Shown one piece after another: positions 55,646-64,000 of a stretch of 64,000 bases of DNA; within the stretch, counting starts at the first letter, position 1; every line of letters starts with the position of its first letter. The translations under genes and the position numbers were made by a program. The stretch lies in the NCBI RefSeq assembly GCF_050003625.1, contig NC_134398.1, positions 93,315,248-93,379,247 on the forward strand, read 5' to 3'. Source of the stretch: Haematobia irritans (lineage: Eukaryota; Arthropoda; Insecta; Diptera; Muscidae). Below the pieces are notes generated by a model that was not told the origin of the DNA, did not search any database, and was given only the letters and a program-made list of their open reading frames with translations.

Positions 55646-56834
55646 CGAGATTTTCAACAACCGTCACATCAACCGCTTCAATCGAGTCATCAAGAATGTC
55701 CTCTTCAGAGATATCGGTGACTCTCGCAATAACCATAGGTTCAACTTTGGTGAGTTCTGAGGCAGTAGAAGCCTCCTCACGCATACGGTATCTATCCATG
55801 TCTTCAAATGTCTTGGTATCCCCCTCGACTTCGCAAGAGGATCCGCTTACTTCTGATTCAGACAGAGGCTTGTCCATTTCTGAATCCTTTAGCTGATCGT
55901 TTTTATACACCTTCATTTGGATATAATGAAAGCCATAACATACACGGCCCTGGGACTTTGCTAGATGTGGCAAAGACTGAGTGTTCAATATAAACACTGC
56001 ATGCCGTCTTGGCCCATCCACTTCATCCAAACGGCCAACCTTCCAATCAGCTGTTGGAAGATCTGGATTGCATTGTTTCAGTCTATTTAAAATAGATTCA
56101 GGGTCAGGAGGGTTTGCAGGTATCCACGCATGTGCTCTTGGTCTAGCCGGTATGTCTTTCTTCTCGACTAACTCTAGAGCAGCTCCTTCCCAAACTTCAC
56201 CAATTAATATCAGAGCAGCTTTAAAACATTCTATAGACCTCTGGTCCTCAAATGCGACTAGCTTAAATCGTCCTTGATACCAACCAGCCTCTTGGTGTCG
56301 AGGATCTGGGCCGGGAAACTTTTCCAGCACCTGTGAGTAGACGCCAGACAAAGCATTCTCAATTTCCCCCCATTTCTGCTTTGGAACCATACCGTCCAAT
56401 GCTCCTTTATTTATGATAGCCATCACAAGGCTGTCTTTAGCAACTGAGGCAAACGATCGTTGATCCCTTTTGGAGGATGGCAGCTCATCCGGTAATCGTT
56501 CCCTTTTTCCAGCCTCAAGAATTCCTCGAGCCCATTTTAAGGAATCGCTTTGTTTAGCCGACAACGTGCTTGAGTCGACTGATCCTAATTTCTTTAGGAT
56601 AAACAAAGCATTTCTGCGTTCTTTGAATCTCTTTCGTGAGGGATTACCTCCTTTTGATGCCGTTACCTTGGAAAAGGTCCGACTTGTCAAATTGTCGCCA
56701 CCTGTCGACCCGTCTACAGGTCGACTAATTGGGCCTAACTCTTGGTCATTGCCCAAATTTATAACTTCAGTCGATACCCGTCCACTGGGCCCTGAAGTTA
56801 GCAACCCAGTGGATGTCTTTGAATTTCTCTGCAT
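55605..56834 (-). CDS. LINE copy B ORF1 protein
   Basis: Intact 409-residue frame, ATG at 56834 (MQRNSKTSTG). The N-terminus is basic and Ser/Gly-rich (SKGGNPSRKRFKERRN), then RSFASVAKDSLVMAI. A conserved domain (about residues 150-310, with GRFKLVAFEDQRSIECFKAA and RAHAWIPANPPDPESILNRL) resembles the DUF4780-type ORF1 domain of LOA-group LINEs. The C-terminus is acidic and has no CCHC knuckles. Its role is presumably RNA binding. ORF1 overlaps the ORF2 start by 41 nt in another frame, so translation of ORF2 needs reinitiation or frameshifting. Confidence 0.8.
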   Translation of the reverse strand: MQRNSKTSTGLLTSGPSGRVSTEVINLGNDQELGPISRPVDGSTGGDNLTSRTFSKVTASKGGNPSRKRFKERRNALFILKKLGSVDSSTLSAKQSDSLKWARGILEAGKRERLPDELPSSKRDQRSFASVAKDSLVMAIINKGALDGMVPKQKWGEIENALSGVYSQVLEKFPGPDPRHQEAGWYQGRFKLVAFEDQRSIECFKAALILIGEVWEGAALELVEKKDIPARPRAHAWIPANPPDPESILNRLKQCNPDLPTADWKVGRLDEVDGPRRHAVFILNTQSLPHLAKSQGRVCYGFHYIQMKVYKNDQLKDSEMDKPLSESEVSGSSCEVEGDTKTFEDMDRYRMREEASTASELTKVEPMVIARVTDISEEDILDDSIEAVDVTVVENLDGPTDPPDKSPSL

Positions 56835-56941
56835 GGTGGCCTAATATCCCACCACACTTGAAATTCGTAGTAGGTACTTATTACGATGATTTTATCCGCT
56901 ATTAAAAAACACGTCCGTTCCGTTCGACGGTTGAAATAATC

Positions 56942-57288
56942 TGTACATCTGAATGATTGTTGGATTAATAACCAAACAAGATGAGTATACTTTTCATACT
57001 GATTTATTCACAAAAATGTTCTTTCTTATATACACTTACAAACTAAACTGCCTGTGCTTTAAACCAACTGATCGTCGCACACAGCTATCTCTTATATATT
57101 TTGTTACATTAAGGTCCCACATACATGCGCTCTTATCAGCTAGTACAATGATTTTATGGCGAACCTAAGTAAACAAATACGTCTCTAATCTCCATTTAAT
57201 GATAGGGACCAATTCTAAGATATTTTTATTGTTGCCGTTACAAGATGTTGTTATCGCATTCATCTTCAAAAGATATTTACTTTGAACA
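56942..57288 (-). repeat. Probable 3' LTR of the BEL/Pao element
   Basis: The right edge in element orientation is GATGTACA ending at 56942, next to LINE copy B. A start at TGTTCAAAG (57288) gives TG...CA ends and 347 bp. An alternative start is TGTGGGACC at 57121. It contains a TATA-like TATATAAGAG and AATAAA. Upstream, CCAAGGGGGGCGA near 57320 could be the polypurine tract. With no second LTR the limits are not proven. Confidence 0.5.
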
Positions 57289-57413
57289 TTCTGCCGGCCG
57301 GGAAATATGCTATCTAGACCGTCGCCCCCCTTGGAACTGAATCGCAGCAATGATCCTCTTTTTGATCATTCTTCTTATAAATAGGCCTATGAGAATTAGT
57401 AATACTAGAATCA

Positions 57414-57996
57414 CTAAAATATATTTTCAATTTTACACTTTATATCCGTAAAGTGTGAATTGACTTCATTTGTTGTTGTTTTTAGCAGATTGACCGTAGA
57501 GTCAACTACTGATGTCTGCTTCATTGTTAATGCTTTAAGATCATGTTGGTTGGCCAACAGATTTCTCATGTTATTTTCCATTGCCACGCGATCATCGTCG
57601 TCCATCACACCGAAGGCCCAATGTTGAAATGATCCTATAAACTTCAGTTGAGGTCCTCTTCGCTGTCGTTTATCCTGCCTTATGAATAAATGGTTATTCG
57701 CCTTAATTTTACTTAGTTTTTGCTCCATATTTCTTATAACCGAACAGCACCTCCAATGTTTGGAGCTTTGGACATATCTCCTTTGACGTGTTCAGTAACC
57801 CTGCAGCAAGCTCCAAAGTATCCAAATACGGTTTCATCTCAAAGTATATGATCATATTCCACGACGATGAGGCCATATTGATTTGCGATATAGGGTCCAA
57901 ATACATTGCTGTGGAACTATTCAGTTCCTGTACAAATGAACCTTTAGACGACATCACCAAGCTGAGGTTCACCATCATAGTCCACATCATCACCAT
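57414..57996 (-). pseudogene. env-like (fusion-protein-like) remnant
   Basis: Downstream of integrase, in the same frame, is a hydrophobic Met-rich stretch like a signal peptide (about 57940-57996). It is followed by a region resembling the N-terminal subunit of insect retroviral envelope proteins of the baculovirus F type. After a frameshift near 57720, a furin-like basic site (RQRR) precedes a hydrophobic segment and a DDDD-containing helical region. Such proteins mediate membrane fusion. This one is broken by the frameshift and truncated at 57414 without a transmembrane anchor that I can see. Confidence 0.6.
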
Positions 57997-59499
57997 TGAT
58001 AATGATGTGGACCTTGTCTCGATCCTATGTGCCCTCTTTGGCCGTGAGTTTTCCATATTCATCTCTTCCAATTTTTCACCTTCGTGCTCTAATGGGCATA
58101 ACTTTGTGACTGGTCTTTTTAACTCTCCGCTTTGCGTTTTGACCGTAACAACTCTTACTATTTCGTCTTTACCCGTATGTACATCCGTAACCTTCGCTAA
58201 CGGCCAACGAGCAGGGTGAGTGTCTTCATTCTTCAGTATGACCATTTGTCCCACCTCCAGATTTCGATCTTTTCTTCTCCATTTCGTACGATTCTGCAAA
58301 GTGGTTAAATATTCCTCTTTCCACTTTCTCCAAAAATGATTTTTTATCCGCTGCAGTAGTCTCCACCTGCTTACACATCCCAAGCTTCCTTCATCGCTCT
58401 TCGCCGGAGCTTCTAACAATGGACGTCCAACTAGGAAATGTCCTGGGGTTATGGTGTTTACATCCTCTGCGTTGCTACTGAGCTCATGCAATGGCCTTGA
58501 ATTTAGCACCGCTTCAATTTGAGTCAGTACAGTGCTAATTCCTTCATATGTTAACTTCGTGTCTCCAAGAATCCTTTTCAGATGATACTTCATCGACTTA
58601 ACCGCGGCTTCCCATAGTCCTCCGAAGTGAGGAGCTGCCGGGGGGATAAAATGCCATCTTATTTTCTCACTCTCCATAATTGATGCAACTTTAGTGTTAT
58701 TTTTCAAGGCTTCTACATAATCTTTGTCTAGTTGCTTTGATGCTCCTATGAAGTTCGTCCCGTTATCCGAGTAGATGTCACTTACCTTGCACCTTCTTGC
58801 AAAGAATCGCGCAAGAACTGCAAGAAATGCATTCGAGGTAAGTTCGCTAACTGCTTCCAAATGCACTGCCTTTGTTACCATGCAGACAAATACAGCTACA
58901 TAGCCTTTCATGGTTGTAGTTCCCCTAGTTTTTGAACATTTCAGTTGAATTGGTCCTGCATAATCAACTCCACAATGTTGAAATGGCTGGTTTATATTCA
59001 CTCTATACGCTGGTAGGTCCCCCATCAACTGACATCTTGCTTCACTTCGATAGCATACACATTTTGGGCAGCATCTTATGCATAGCTTAATTCTGCTTTT
59101 TGCCCCGATAATCCAGTACTTCCTTCTAATCACATTTTCCATTAGCCGTATTCCCCAATGTAAAGTTTCACAATGTGTCTGTCGTATGATGTTTCCGGCT
59201 AACCTCGACTTTTGGATTATAATCGGATGTTTCTGGTTATACGGCAACGCTGAATATTGCAGTCTTCCTCCTACCCTCATCACTCCAGCTTTGTCTAATT
59301 TCGGATACAATAAAGCTAATTTGCTTCGATGATTTACATCTCCCGATATTTTTAATTGTCTCATCTCAGCCGGCCATTCTAGTTCCTGATGAAGCCTAAT
59401 TATTGTCATTTCGGCTCCTTCTAGCTCTCCTGCTGTCAAATACTCACTTCCTGGTGTATTTCTTCTCAAAATTTCTATAAACCGGAGAACGTACGCCAT
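57997..59499 (-). pseudogene. BEL/Pao integrase region
   Basis: The open frame covers the zinc-binding HHCC (HWGIRLMENVIRRKYW, CIRCCPKCVCY) and the catalytic core with Asp in CGVDYAGPI, Asp in YSDNGTNFIG and Glu in GGLWEAAVKSMK, all intact. It then has the C-terminal DNA-binding part (LEVGQMVILKNED, KRPVTKLCPLE). It inserts the element DNA. The frame continues without a stop into the env-like region. It is separated from RNase H by a frameshift near 59500-59670. Confidence 0.85.
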
Positions 59500-60838
59500 A
59501 ACACTTTGTTGCTTCTTAAATTATGAAAATTTCGTAAGTCTTTCATAGACACTATCTTCTTCTGCTGCAATTCTCGTCGCTGCTGACACAGTCGAATTCG
59601 TGTTCATTTTTTGCCATTCCATCTCATCCTTTACTAGCCATTCAGGCCCATTCCACCATAAATGGTTGTTTACTAATGTTTCGGGGAAACACCCCTTGAG
59701 CCTAAATCTGCTGGGTTTTTCTTTGATTTTACATATCCCCACTTCGCTTCAGGGATTCGTTCCAAAATATCCACTACTCTATTCTTGATAAATTTGTCCT
59801 TATTTTTTGAGTTGTTTATCCATGCTAACGTAATCATGGAATCACTCCATGAATAAACTTTTATCGCTGATGCCACACTTTTTCTTTTCTTTTGCAGTAG
59901 TTTTGCTAGGAGATGTGCAGCACTAAGTTCCAATTTTGGAAGAGCCTTGGCATTTTTGATCGGATTGGCCTTGCTTTTTGCGGCCACTATCGTAATTTTT
60001 GAATCCACTTTCCGGTACACTATTGCTGCGAATGCCTTTTCGGACGCATCTGCAAACCCATGCAGCTGCACTCCACTGGCTGGTGTTATATTATACCATC
60101 TGGGTATTTTCACGGTTTTCAGTGCTTGCAAATTTCGCGTGAATTTTTTCCACTCAACACATAAATCTTCCTCCAATGGTAAGTCCCATTCTATTTGCTG
60201 CTTCCACAGATGTTGAATAAATAGTGTAGCTGTTACTGTAACAGGTGTCACCCATCCCAACGGGTCGAAAATCTTTGCTAGACTCGACAACGCCAATCGC
60301 TTTGTTATTTTATCTTCGTCATCTATCTGTATGTTGAAGGCGAAACAATCCGTGGTGGAGTTCCATTGTAACCCTAATGTTTTAATAAACTCATTCTCTT
60401 GTATTTGCAATACTTCGTTTTCCTCTCTTCTGTTCACCGCACACAAAACATCCGGGGTATTGGCGATCCATTTCCTTAGATGGAACCCGTAAGTCTCCAG
60501 TTCTCTCGATATTTGTTTCTGAATTTCCAGACATTCTTTCCTTGAATCTGCTCCTGTCAGCAAATCGTCCATGTAGAAATCTTCGTGGATTCTTCGGCCT
60601 ATGTCTACATTTTGACATCTCTTACCAATTTCCATTAGCGTCCTTATAGCCGGAAACGGTGCTGACGCTGTACCATATGTAACTGTGGTCAGCTTATATT
60701 GCTGAATTGGCTCGTTCTTGCCAGATCTCCAGAGTACGTATTGATATTCCTGGTCGACCTCTTCTATCTTTATCTGCCTGAACATTTTTTCGACGTCGGC
60801 TGATATGACGAATTTCCATGATCTCCATTTGGTAATAA
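59500..60838 (-). pseudogene. BEL/Pao reverse transcriptase and RNase H
   Basis: From the MITE junction, RSWKFVISADVEKMFRQIKI and YGTASAPFPAIRTL lead to the BEL active-site region DFYMDDLLTGAD (YMDD-type). Then come LAKIFDPLGWVTPV, LHGFADASEKAFAAIVY (RNase H-like first Asp), KLELSAAHLLAKLL and YSWSDSMITLAWI. All are typical of BEL/Pao. The frame breaks near 59673. The segment 59521-59742 (LRLKGCFPETL, NHLWWNGPEWL) is the BEL linker to integrase in another frame. Confidence 0.85.
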
Positions 60839-60840
60839 TA

Positions 60841-61242
60841 GGGCTGTTTTCTTTTTGCACTGAATGCAACATTTGTATGAGCTATCCAGAACATCGTTGC
60901 ACTGGTGTTCTATCCAGAACATCTCATCAGGGCAAGTCGCGCCGATGTTGACAGATTTTATTTAGATAAATGGGTTCACAATAGCAATTTATTGTGACTA
61001 ATTTGTCGAAAAACATGAAATTCAAAGTGGTACAGTGTCATAAATAATCGCAGCAGTAAATATTTATTACTAATTGGAGCATTTCATACATTAAAAATGC
61101 AAGATTTCACTTCTTTTTTTTTTGTTTTTAAACAGCTGATGACAGTGTTGCATATTTTTGGAGATGTCCTGGATAAACGAGTACTCTGTTTTCTTTTAGT
61201 CATTCACGGCTTAGCATATCCAGTGCTAAAAGAAAACATCCC
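60841..61242. mobile_element. 402-bp MITE in the BEL reverse transcriptase, TA duplication
   Basis: The ends GGGCTGTTTTCTTTTTGCAC and the complement of GGGATGTTTTCTTTTAGCAC are flanked by TA (60839-60840 and 61243-61244). Excision with one TA rejoins RDIFDI to ITKWRSWKFV in frame. A TA target suggests Tc1/mariner, although an AAT duplication fits equally. No coding. Confidence 0.8.
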
Positions 61243-62506
61243 TAATGTCGAATATATCTCTCTGCAGTCTGGGCCCTGTAAGAAGGATATCATTCAAGGA
61301 CTTTCCGTTCGATGTTTTCGATGATGCATCAAACACCATTCTTACTTTTGTGGTAAGACTTGTTTCTCGTACCACAGCTTGATGGGGCATATAGTATTTC
61401 GCTTGTTTCTCCCGAGCTACTTTCACCATGTGTCCCATGGATATAATCGTTCTTACATATTCTGCTCTCAAGTCTGCAAATTCTTCCAGCTTTTTCTCCA
61501 GACTCAAAAACCTAGCCATTGCTCTTTTATGTGATTCACCCAATTCCTTGTTTTCAGCCAACGGCAATCTGACTACAAATCTTCCCGAAGAGTCTACTCG
61601 CGTTGTATCTTCATAGAGTTTTAAGCAATAGTCATCTTCCACAAGCGCTTCCTCATCCTCTATCTCTTCAATTTCCCAAAACCTTTAATCGTTGTTGTTG
61701 CAGCAGACCTTATGCTGTTGTTTCCAGGTTTCATTCGGACTGGTCCAGACAGGATCCAGCCTAATTTCGTGTTTTGTGCCACAATCGACTCGTCATGACG
61801 CACTCCTTCTTCCAACAATTGCGGGAAAAGGTCAGCCCCAATCACTAGATCGATCCTTTCCGACTTATTCAAGTTCGGATCTGCCAGACTAATGTTTTTC
61901 CGTCTTCCTACATTGTATTGGAAGTTATTATCTGGATGTGCTGAAGCTAACATCGGCAGAACCAGTGCTTCGATTTTGACTTTGGTATCACTGAAAAATC
62001 TGGGTCTTATTTCCACCAATACTTTTGATTTTGTCACTCCCACCATGGTCTCTCTAAGACCTCGTAGTCTTACATCTGTCTTCATCCTTGGTAGTTGTAG
62101 CAACTGTCCCGCGTCTTGTGATGCCGATGTTATTTGAGATCCTTGGTCAATTAATGCCCTTAATGTGATATATTCTCCCTGTAGGGATTGGACACGAACT
62201 TGGGCGGTAGCCAGCAGAACATTTGCTGCTGTGGTGGTTGTCGTTGCTTTCGAGTTCCTTATTCTCTCCAATTGGATTAAGGTGTTATGACTCAATCCGC
62301 ACTTCTGGCATTTGCTCTCGCTTAAACATCGCTTCTTTTTCCCGTGCTTCAGACATCTGAAGCACAATTGGGCCGCCTTTACCCAACTATACCTCTCGTT
62401 GCATGTTTGTGCAGCAAATTTCTTGCAAGTAGTAATGTCGTGACCAAAGAACTTGCAAAAATTGCACTGTTTCCTTTCCGCTGATATAGATACGTCCTGC
62501 TGCTTG
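61243..62506 (-). pseudogene. BEL/Pao Gag C-terminus, protease, start of reverse transcriptase
   Basis: The minus-strand order is CNFCKFFGHDITTC and CFRCLKHGKKKRC zinc knuckles (62480-62330), protease with active site LIDQGSQITSASQ near 62150 and LVIGADLFPQLLEEG, then a frame break near 61650. Next is the region from EDDYCLKLYEDTTRV to RMVFDASSKTSNGKSLND, the start of reverse transcriptase, ending at RDIFDI where the MITE inserted. The protease processes Gag-Pol. Confidence 0.85.
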
Positions 62507-62520
62507 AATATTCCTGGGAT

Positions 62521-62880
62521 AGGTTAGGTTAGGTTAGGTTATGTGGCAGCCCGATGTATCAGGCTCACTTAGACTATTCAGTCCATTGTGATACCACAGT
62601 GGTGAACTTCTCTCTTATCACTGAGTGCTGCCCGATTCCATGTTAAGCTCAATGACAAGGGACCTCCTTTTTATAGCCGAGTCCGAACGGCGTTCCACAT
62701 TCCAGTGAAACCACTTAGAGAAGCTTTGAAACCCTCAGAAATGTCACCAGCATTACTGAGGTGGGATAATCCACCGCTGAAAAACTTGTTGGTGTTCGGT
62801 CGTAGCAGGAATCGAACCCACGACCTTGTGTATGCAAGGCGGGCATGCTAACCATTGCACCACGGTGGCTCCCTGAAAAT
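62521..62880 (-). mobile_element. tRNA-derived SINE with LINE-like tail
   Basis: It is flanked by a perfect 14-bp duplication AATATTCCTGGGAT (62507-62520 and 62881-62894). On the minus strand, the 5' head is tRNA-like with box A TGGTGCAATGG (62852-62862) and box B GGTTCGATTCC (62808-62818), which act as an internal RNA polymerase III promoter. The 3' end carries GGTATCACAATGGACTGAAT, CTAAGTGAGCCTGA, CGGGCTGCCAC and (TAACC)n, as in the LOA/I-like LINE 3' ends at 31537-31622 and 42735-42827. This is direct evidence of LINE-SINE pairing. Confidence 0.92.
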
Positions 62881-62894
62881 AATATTCCTGGGAT

Positions 62895-63335
62895 GCATTG
62901 CTTCCTGCCCTCTGAACCTTCCAATGCTTGGTATTGTAGTTCCAAAAAGTCCAACACATCGGTGAGCCTTTGAATTTCCTTTTATCTTTATCTACGGAAT
63001 CTCCATTGCCCTTAATGCATGAATACTCTCATTCACGCTGTCCAACAACTTCCTCAAACTTCCTGCTGATTGGCTGTTTATATTCGGATGATCCAGAATT
63101 TTATCGATCAGCTTCGTGAACAGAATTCTCTTATTGTTATATCGTTTTTCAAGCAATTCCCACGCTGCGTTATAATTCGCATCCGTCACCTGCAAGTGCT
63201 GCACCAACCGGAAGGCCTCTCCTCTCAAGTTAGTTTTAAGATAGTACAGCTTTTGAACCTCCGATAGTTGCCTGTTTCCATCAATCATTTTCTTAAAAAG
63301 GTCGTGGAAGGAACTCCATTCCTCCACTATTAAAA
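62895..63335 (-). pseudogene. BEL/Pao Gag, middle part
   Basis: EEWSSFHDLFKKMI, then KLYYLKTNLRGEAFRLVQHL, a typical BEL Gag, and AAWELLEKRYNNKRILFTKL. It is cut at 63335, where sequence related to the plus-strand LINE ORF1 begins. The first 100 or so residues and the start codon are missing. The SINE interrupts the gene downstream. Confidence 0.8.
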
Positions 63336-63384
63336 CATGGTATCTCTATTCTTTTTAGCTCTACAGCGTGAGCTTCTTCCTTTA

Positions 63385-64000
63385 AGCCACTGCATGTCCA
63401 CAATTAAATGCCAAACTATTTGTCTCACTCCCAGATGCATTCTCTGCAATCAAAATTACCATAATGCAATGGATTCTGATAAGTGCTACAAATACAAAGA
63501 TGAAAAAAACATCAGACAATTAATGGCTCTTTCCAATCTGTCAAGAAAAGAATGTCTTCAAAAACAAACAACTTCAAACTATTACGCTATTCTTGATGAG
63601 CCTCAATACGAAAACGAATATCCATAAATATCTATGAAAAACAAAACTCCAACCAAATCTATAACAGAAGAAATAAACAGAAAAATCACAAGAATTAAAT
63701 ACAGCAAAATAGCCGCAGCTTCTCCCAAAAGATTCTTGCCTTCTACGGAACCTGATATAAAACTCCCCTCCAAATCAGTTTTTCGACATGAAAGTTTTTC
63801 AAAAGTCTCTGAACTGGAAAAGTTAGTCTCAACCTTCACTCAACAAATGTCAGCAATCCTTACAGCAGCAAACTGTCAAGAAGGACTTTCTGCTTTAAAC
63901 TTCTTTCAAAAAGCCATAAATTGCACATCAGCAAATTCAAATGCACATATATCTCAATCTAATCACACACATGGTAAATCTACTTCAATACAATATACAG
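63385..64000 (+). pseudogene. LINE ORF1 (second part), continues beyond the window
   Basis: PRCILCNQNYHNAMDSDKC looks like the knuckle that should follow CKNCGRLGH...LLCG at 53860-53930, and KYKDEKNIRQLMALSNLSRK is the usual next segment in Jockey-type ORF1. One TAA at 63625 interrupts. After it the same frame stays open to the window end with a coiled-coil-like stretch (SELEKLVSTFTQQMSAIL). It is probably the other half of the gene starting at 53090. The codons before 63385 are uncertain. Confidence 0.6.

Larger units (their letters stand above)
53967..56940 (-). mobile_element. LOA/I-like LINE, copy B, 3'-deleted
   Basis: The minus-strand order is 5' region (56835-56940), intact ORF1, and ORF2 with endonuclease and the start of reverse transcriptase. 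It stops abruptly at about 53970, in the segment that reads ESSLSVKEY in copy C. LINEs usually lose 5' sequence, so loss of the 3' half points to a later deletion or rearrangement. Nucleotide identity to copies A and C is high by eye. Confidence 0.85.
56942..63335 (-). mobile_element. BEL/Pao retrotransposon with env-like gene, 5'-truncated
   Basis: On the minus strand the order is Gag (from 63335), zinc knuckles, protease, reverse transcriptase, RNase H, integrase, env-like region, LTR. This is BEL/Pao by sequence motifs. The Gag N-terminus and 5' LTR are missing at 63335. A SINE (62521-62880) and a MITE (60841-61242) have inserted since. Frameshifts exist, for example near 59600 and 57720, so the copy is dead. 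Confidence 0.85.

Noticed and set aside
62799..62876. A tRNA gene on the minus strand
   Set aside because: It has boxes A and B but no complete cloverleaf that I can trace, and it is the head of a SINE flanked by a 14-bp duplication.

Overview
This window is repeat-dense insect DNA with no host gene that I can recognise. A mariner whose terminal inverted repeats and transposase are close to the Himar/irritans type, a SINE paired with a LINE, abundant 153-bp-period repeats that I associate with calyptrate flies, and several fly-type BEL/Pao and Gypsy elements point to a muscid fly such as a horn fly or stable fly relative. The species call is an inference. Nearly every recognisable coding stretch belongs to a transposable element, and many elements sit inside one another. 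I therefore built the annotation by finding terminal repeats, target duplications, and places where the host element resumes after an insertion.

Layout. 1-2224: 5' half of a decayed BEL/Pao retrotransposon (minus). 4093-4665: truncated AT-rich non-autonomous element. 4834-11146: CR1-like LINE whose ORF1 (PHD finger plus zinc knuckles) ends in an in-frame TAG before the endonuclease. The LINE is broken by a 97-bp MITE and by a 3.7-kb AT-rich element that carries a hAT-like insertion with a perfect 8-bp target duplication. 11422-12111: 111-bp palindrome around (TA)n, then a second 338-bp (TA)n array. 12142-12911: mini-me-like repeat. 12956-14225: dead Himar-like mariner. 14810-15640: 3' end of a LINE. 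15900-31622: a LOA/I-like LINE copy (LINE-A) interrupted by a 12.4-kb Gypsy-type element with 2.68-kb LTRs, a tRNA-Lys primer site, a Gag with an N-terminal RING-H2 finger, a likely -1 frameshift site and decayed pol. Its 3' LTR holds another 153-bp-period repeat.

33116-52880 is a graveyard of small inverted-repeat elements. The main one is a CCCTGCCA-ended family with 2-bp target duplications. There are also foldback elements, Harbinger-like MITEs with 3-bp duplications and one element with a 9-bp duplication. Within it lie a DD37E transposon fragment (34938-35930) and a 5'-truncated LINE (LINE-C, 39116-42827) whose ORF2 is otherwise open. 53090-64000: ORF1 of another LINE is split by a 9.4-kb composite. 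The composite contains a third LOA/I-like LINE (LINE-B, ORF1 intact) and a BEL/Pao element with an env-like 3' gene, the latter carrying a 402-bp MITE and a tRNA-derived SINE.

Functional links. The SINE ends in the same roughly 75-bp tail and (TAACC)n repeat as the LOA/I-like LINE, so that LINE probably mobilised it. The most distinctive coding feature is the RING-H2 Gag. The in-frame TAG-CAA-CCA junction of the CR1-like LINE and the A-AAA-AAC-TAA junction of the Gypsy element are two different recoding signals that could set structural-to-enzymatic protein ratios. Element boundaries are by eye and may be off by a few bases.
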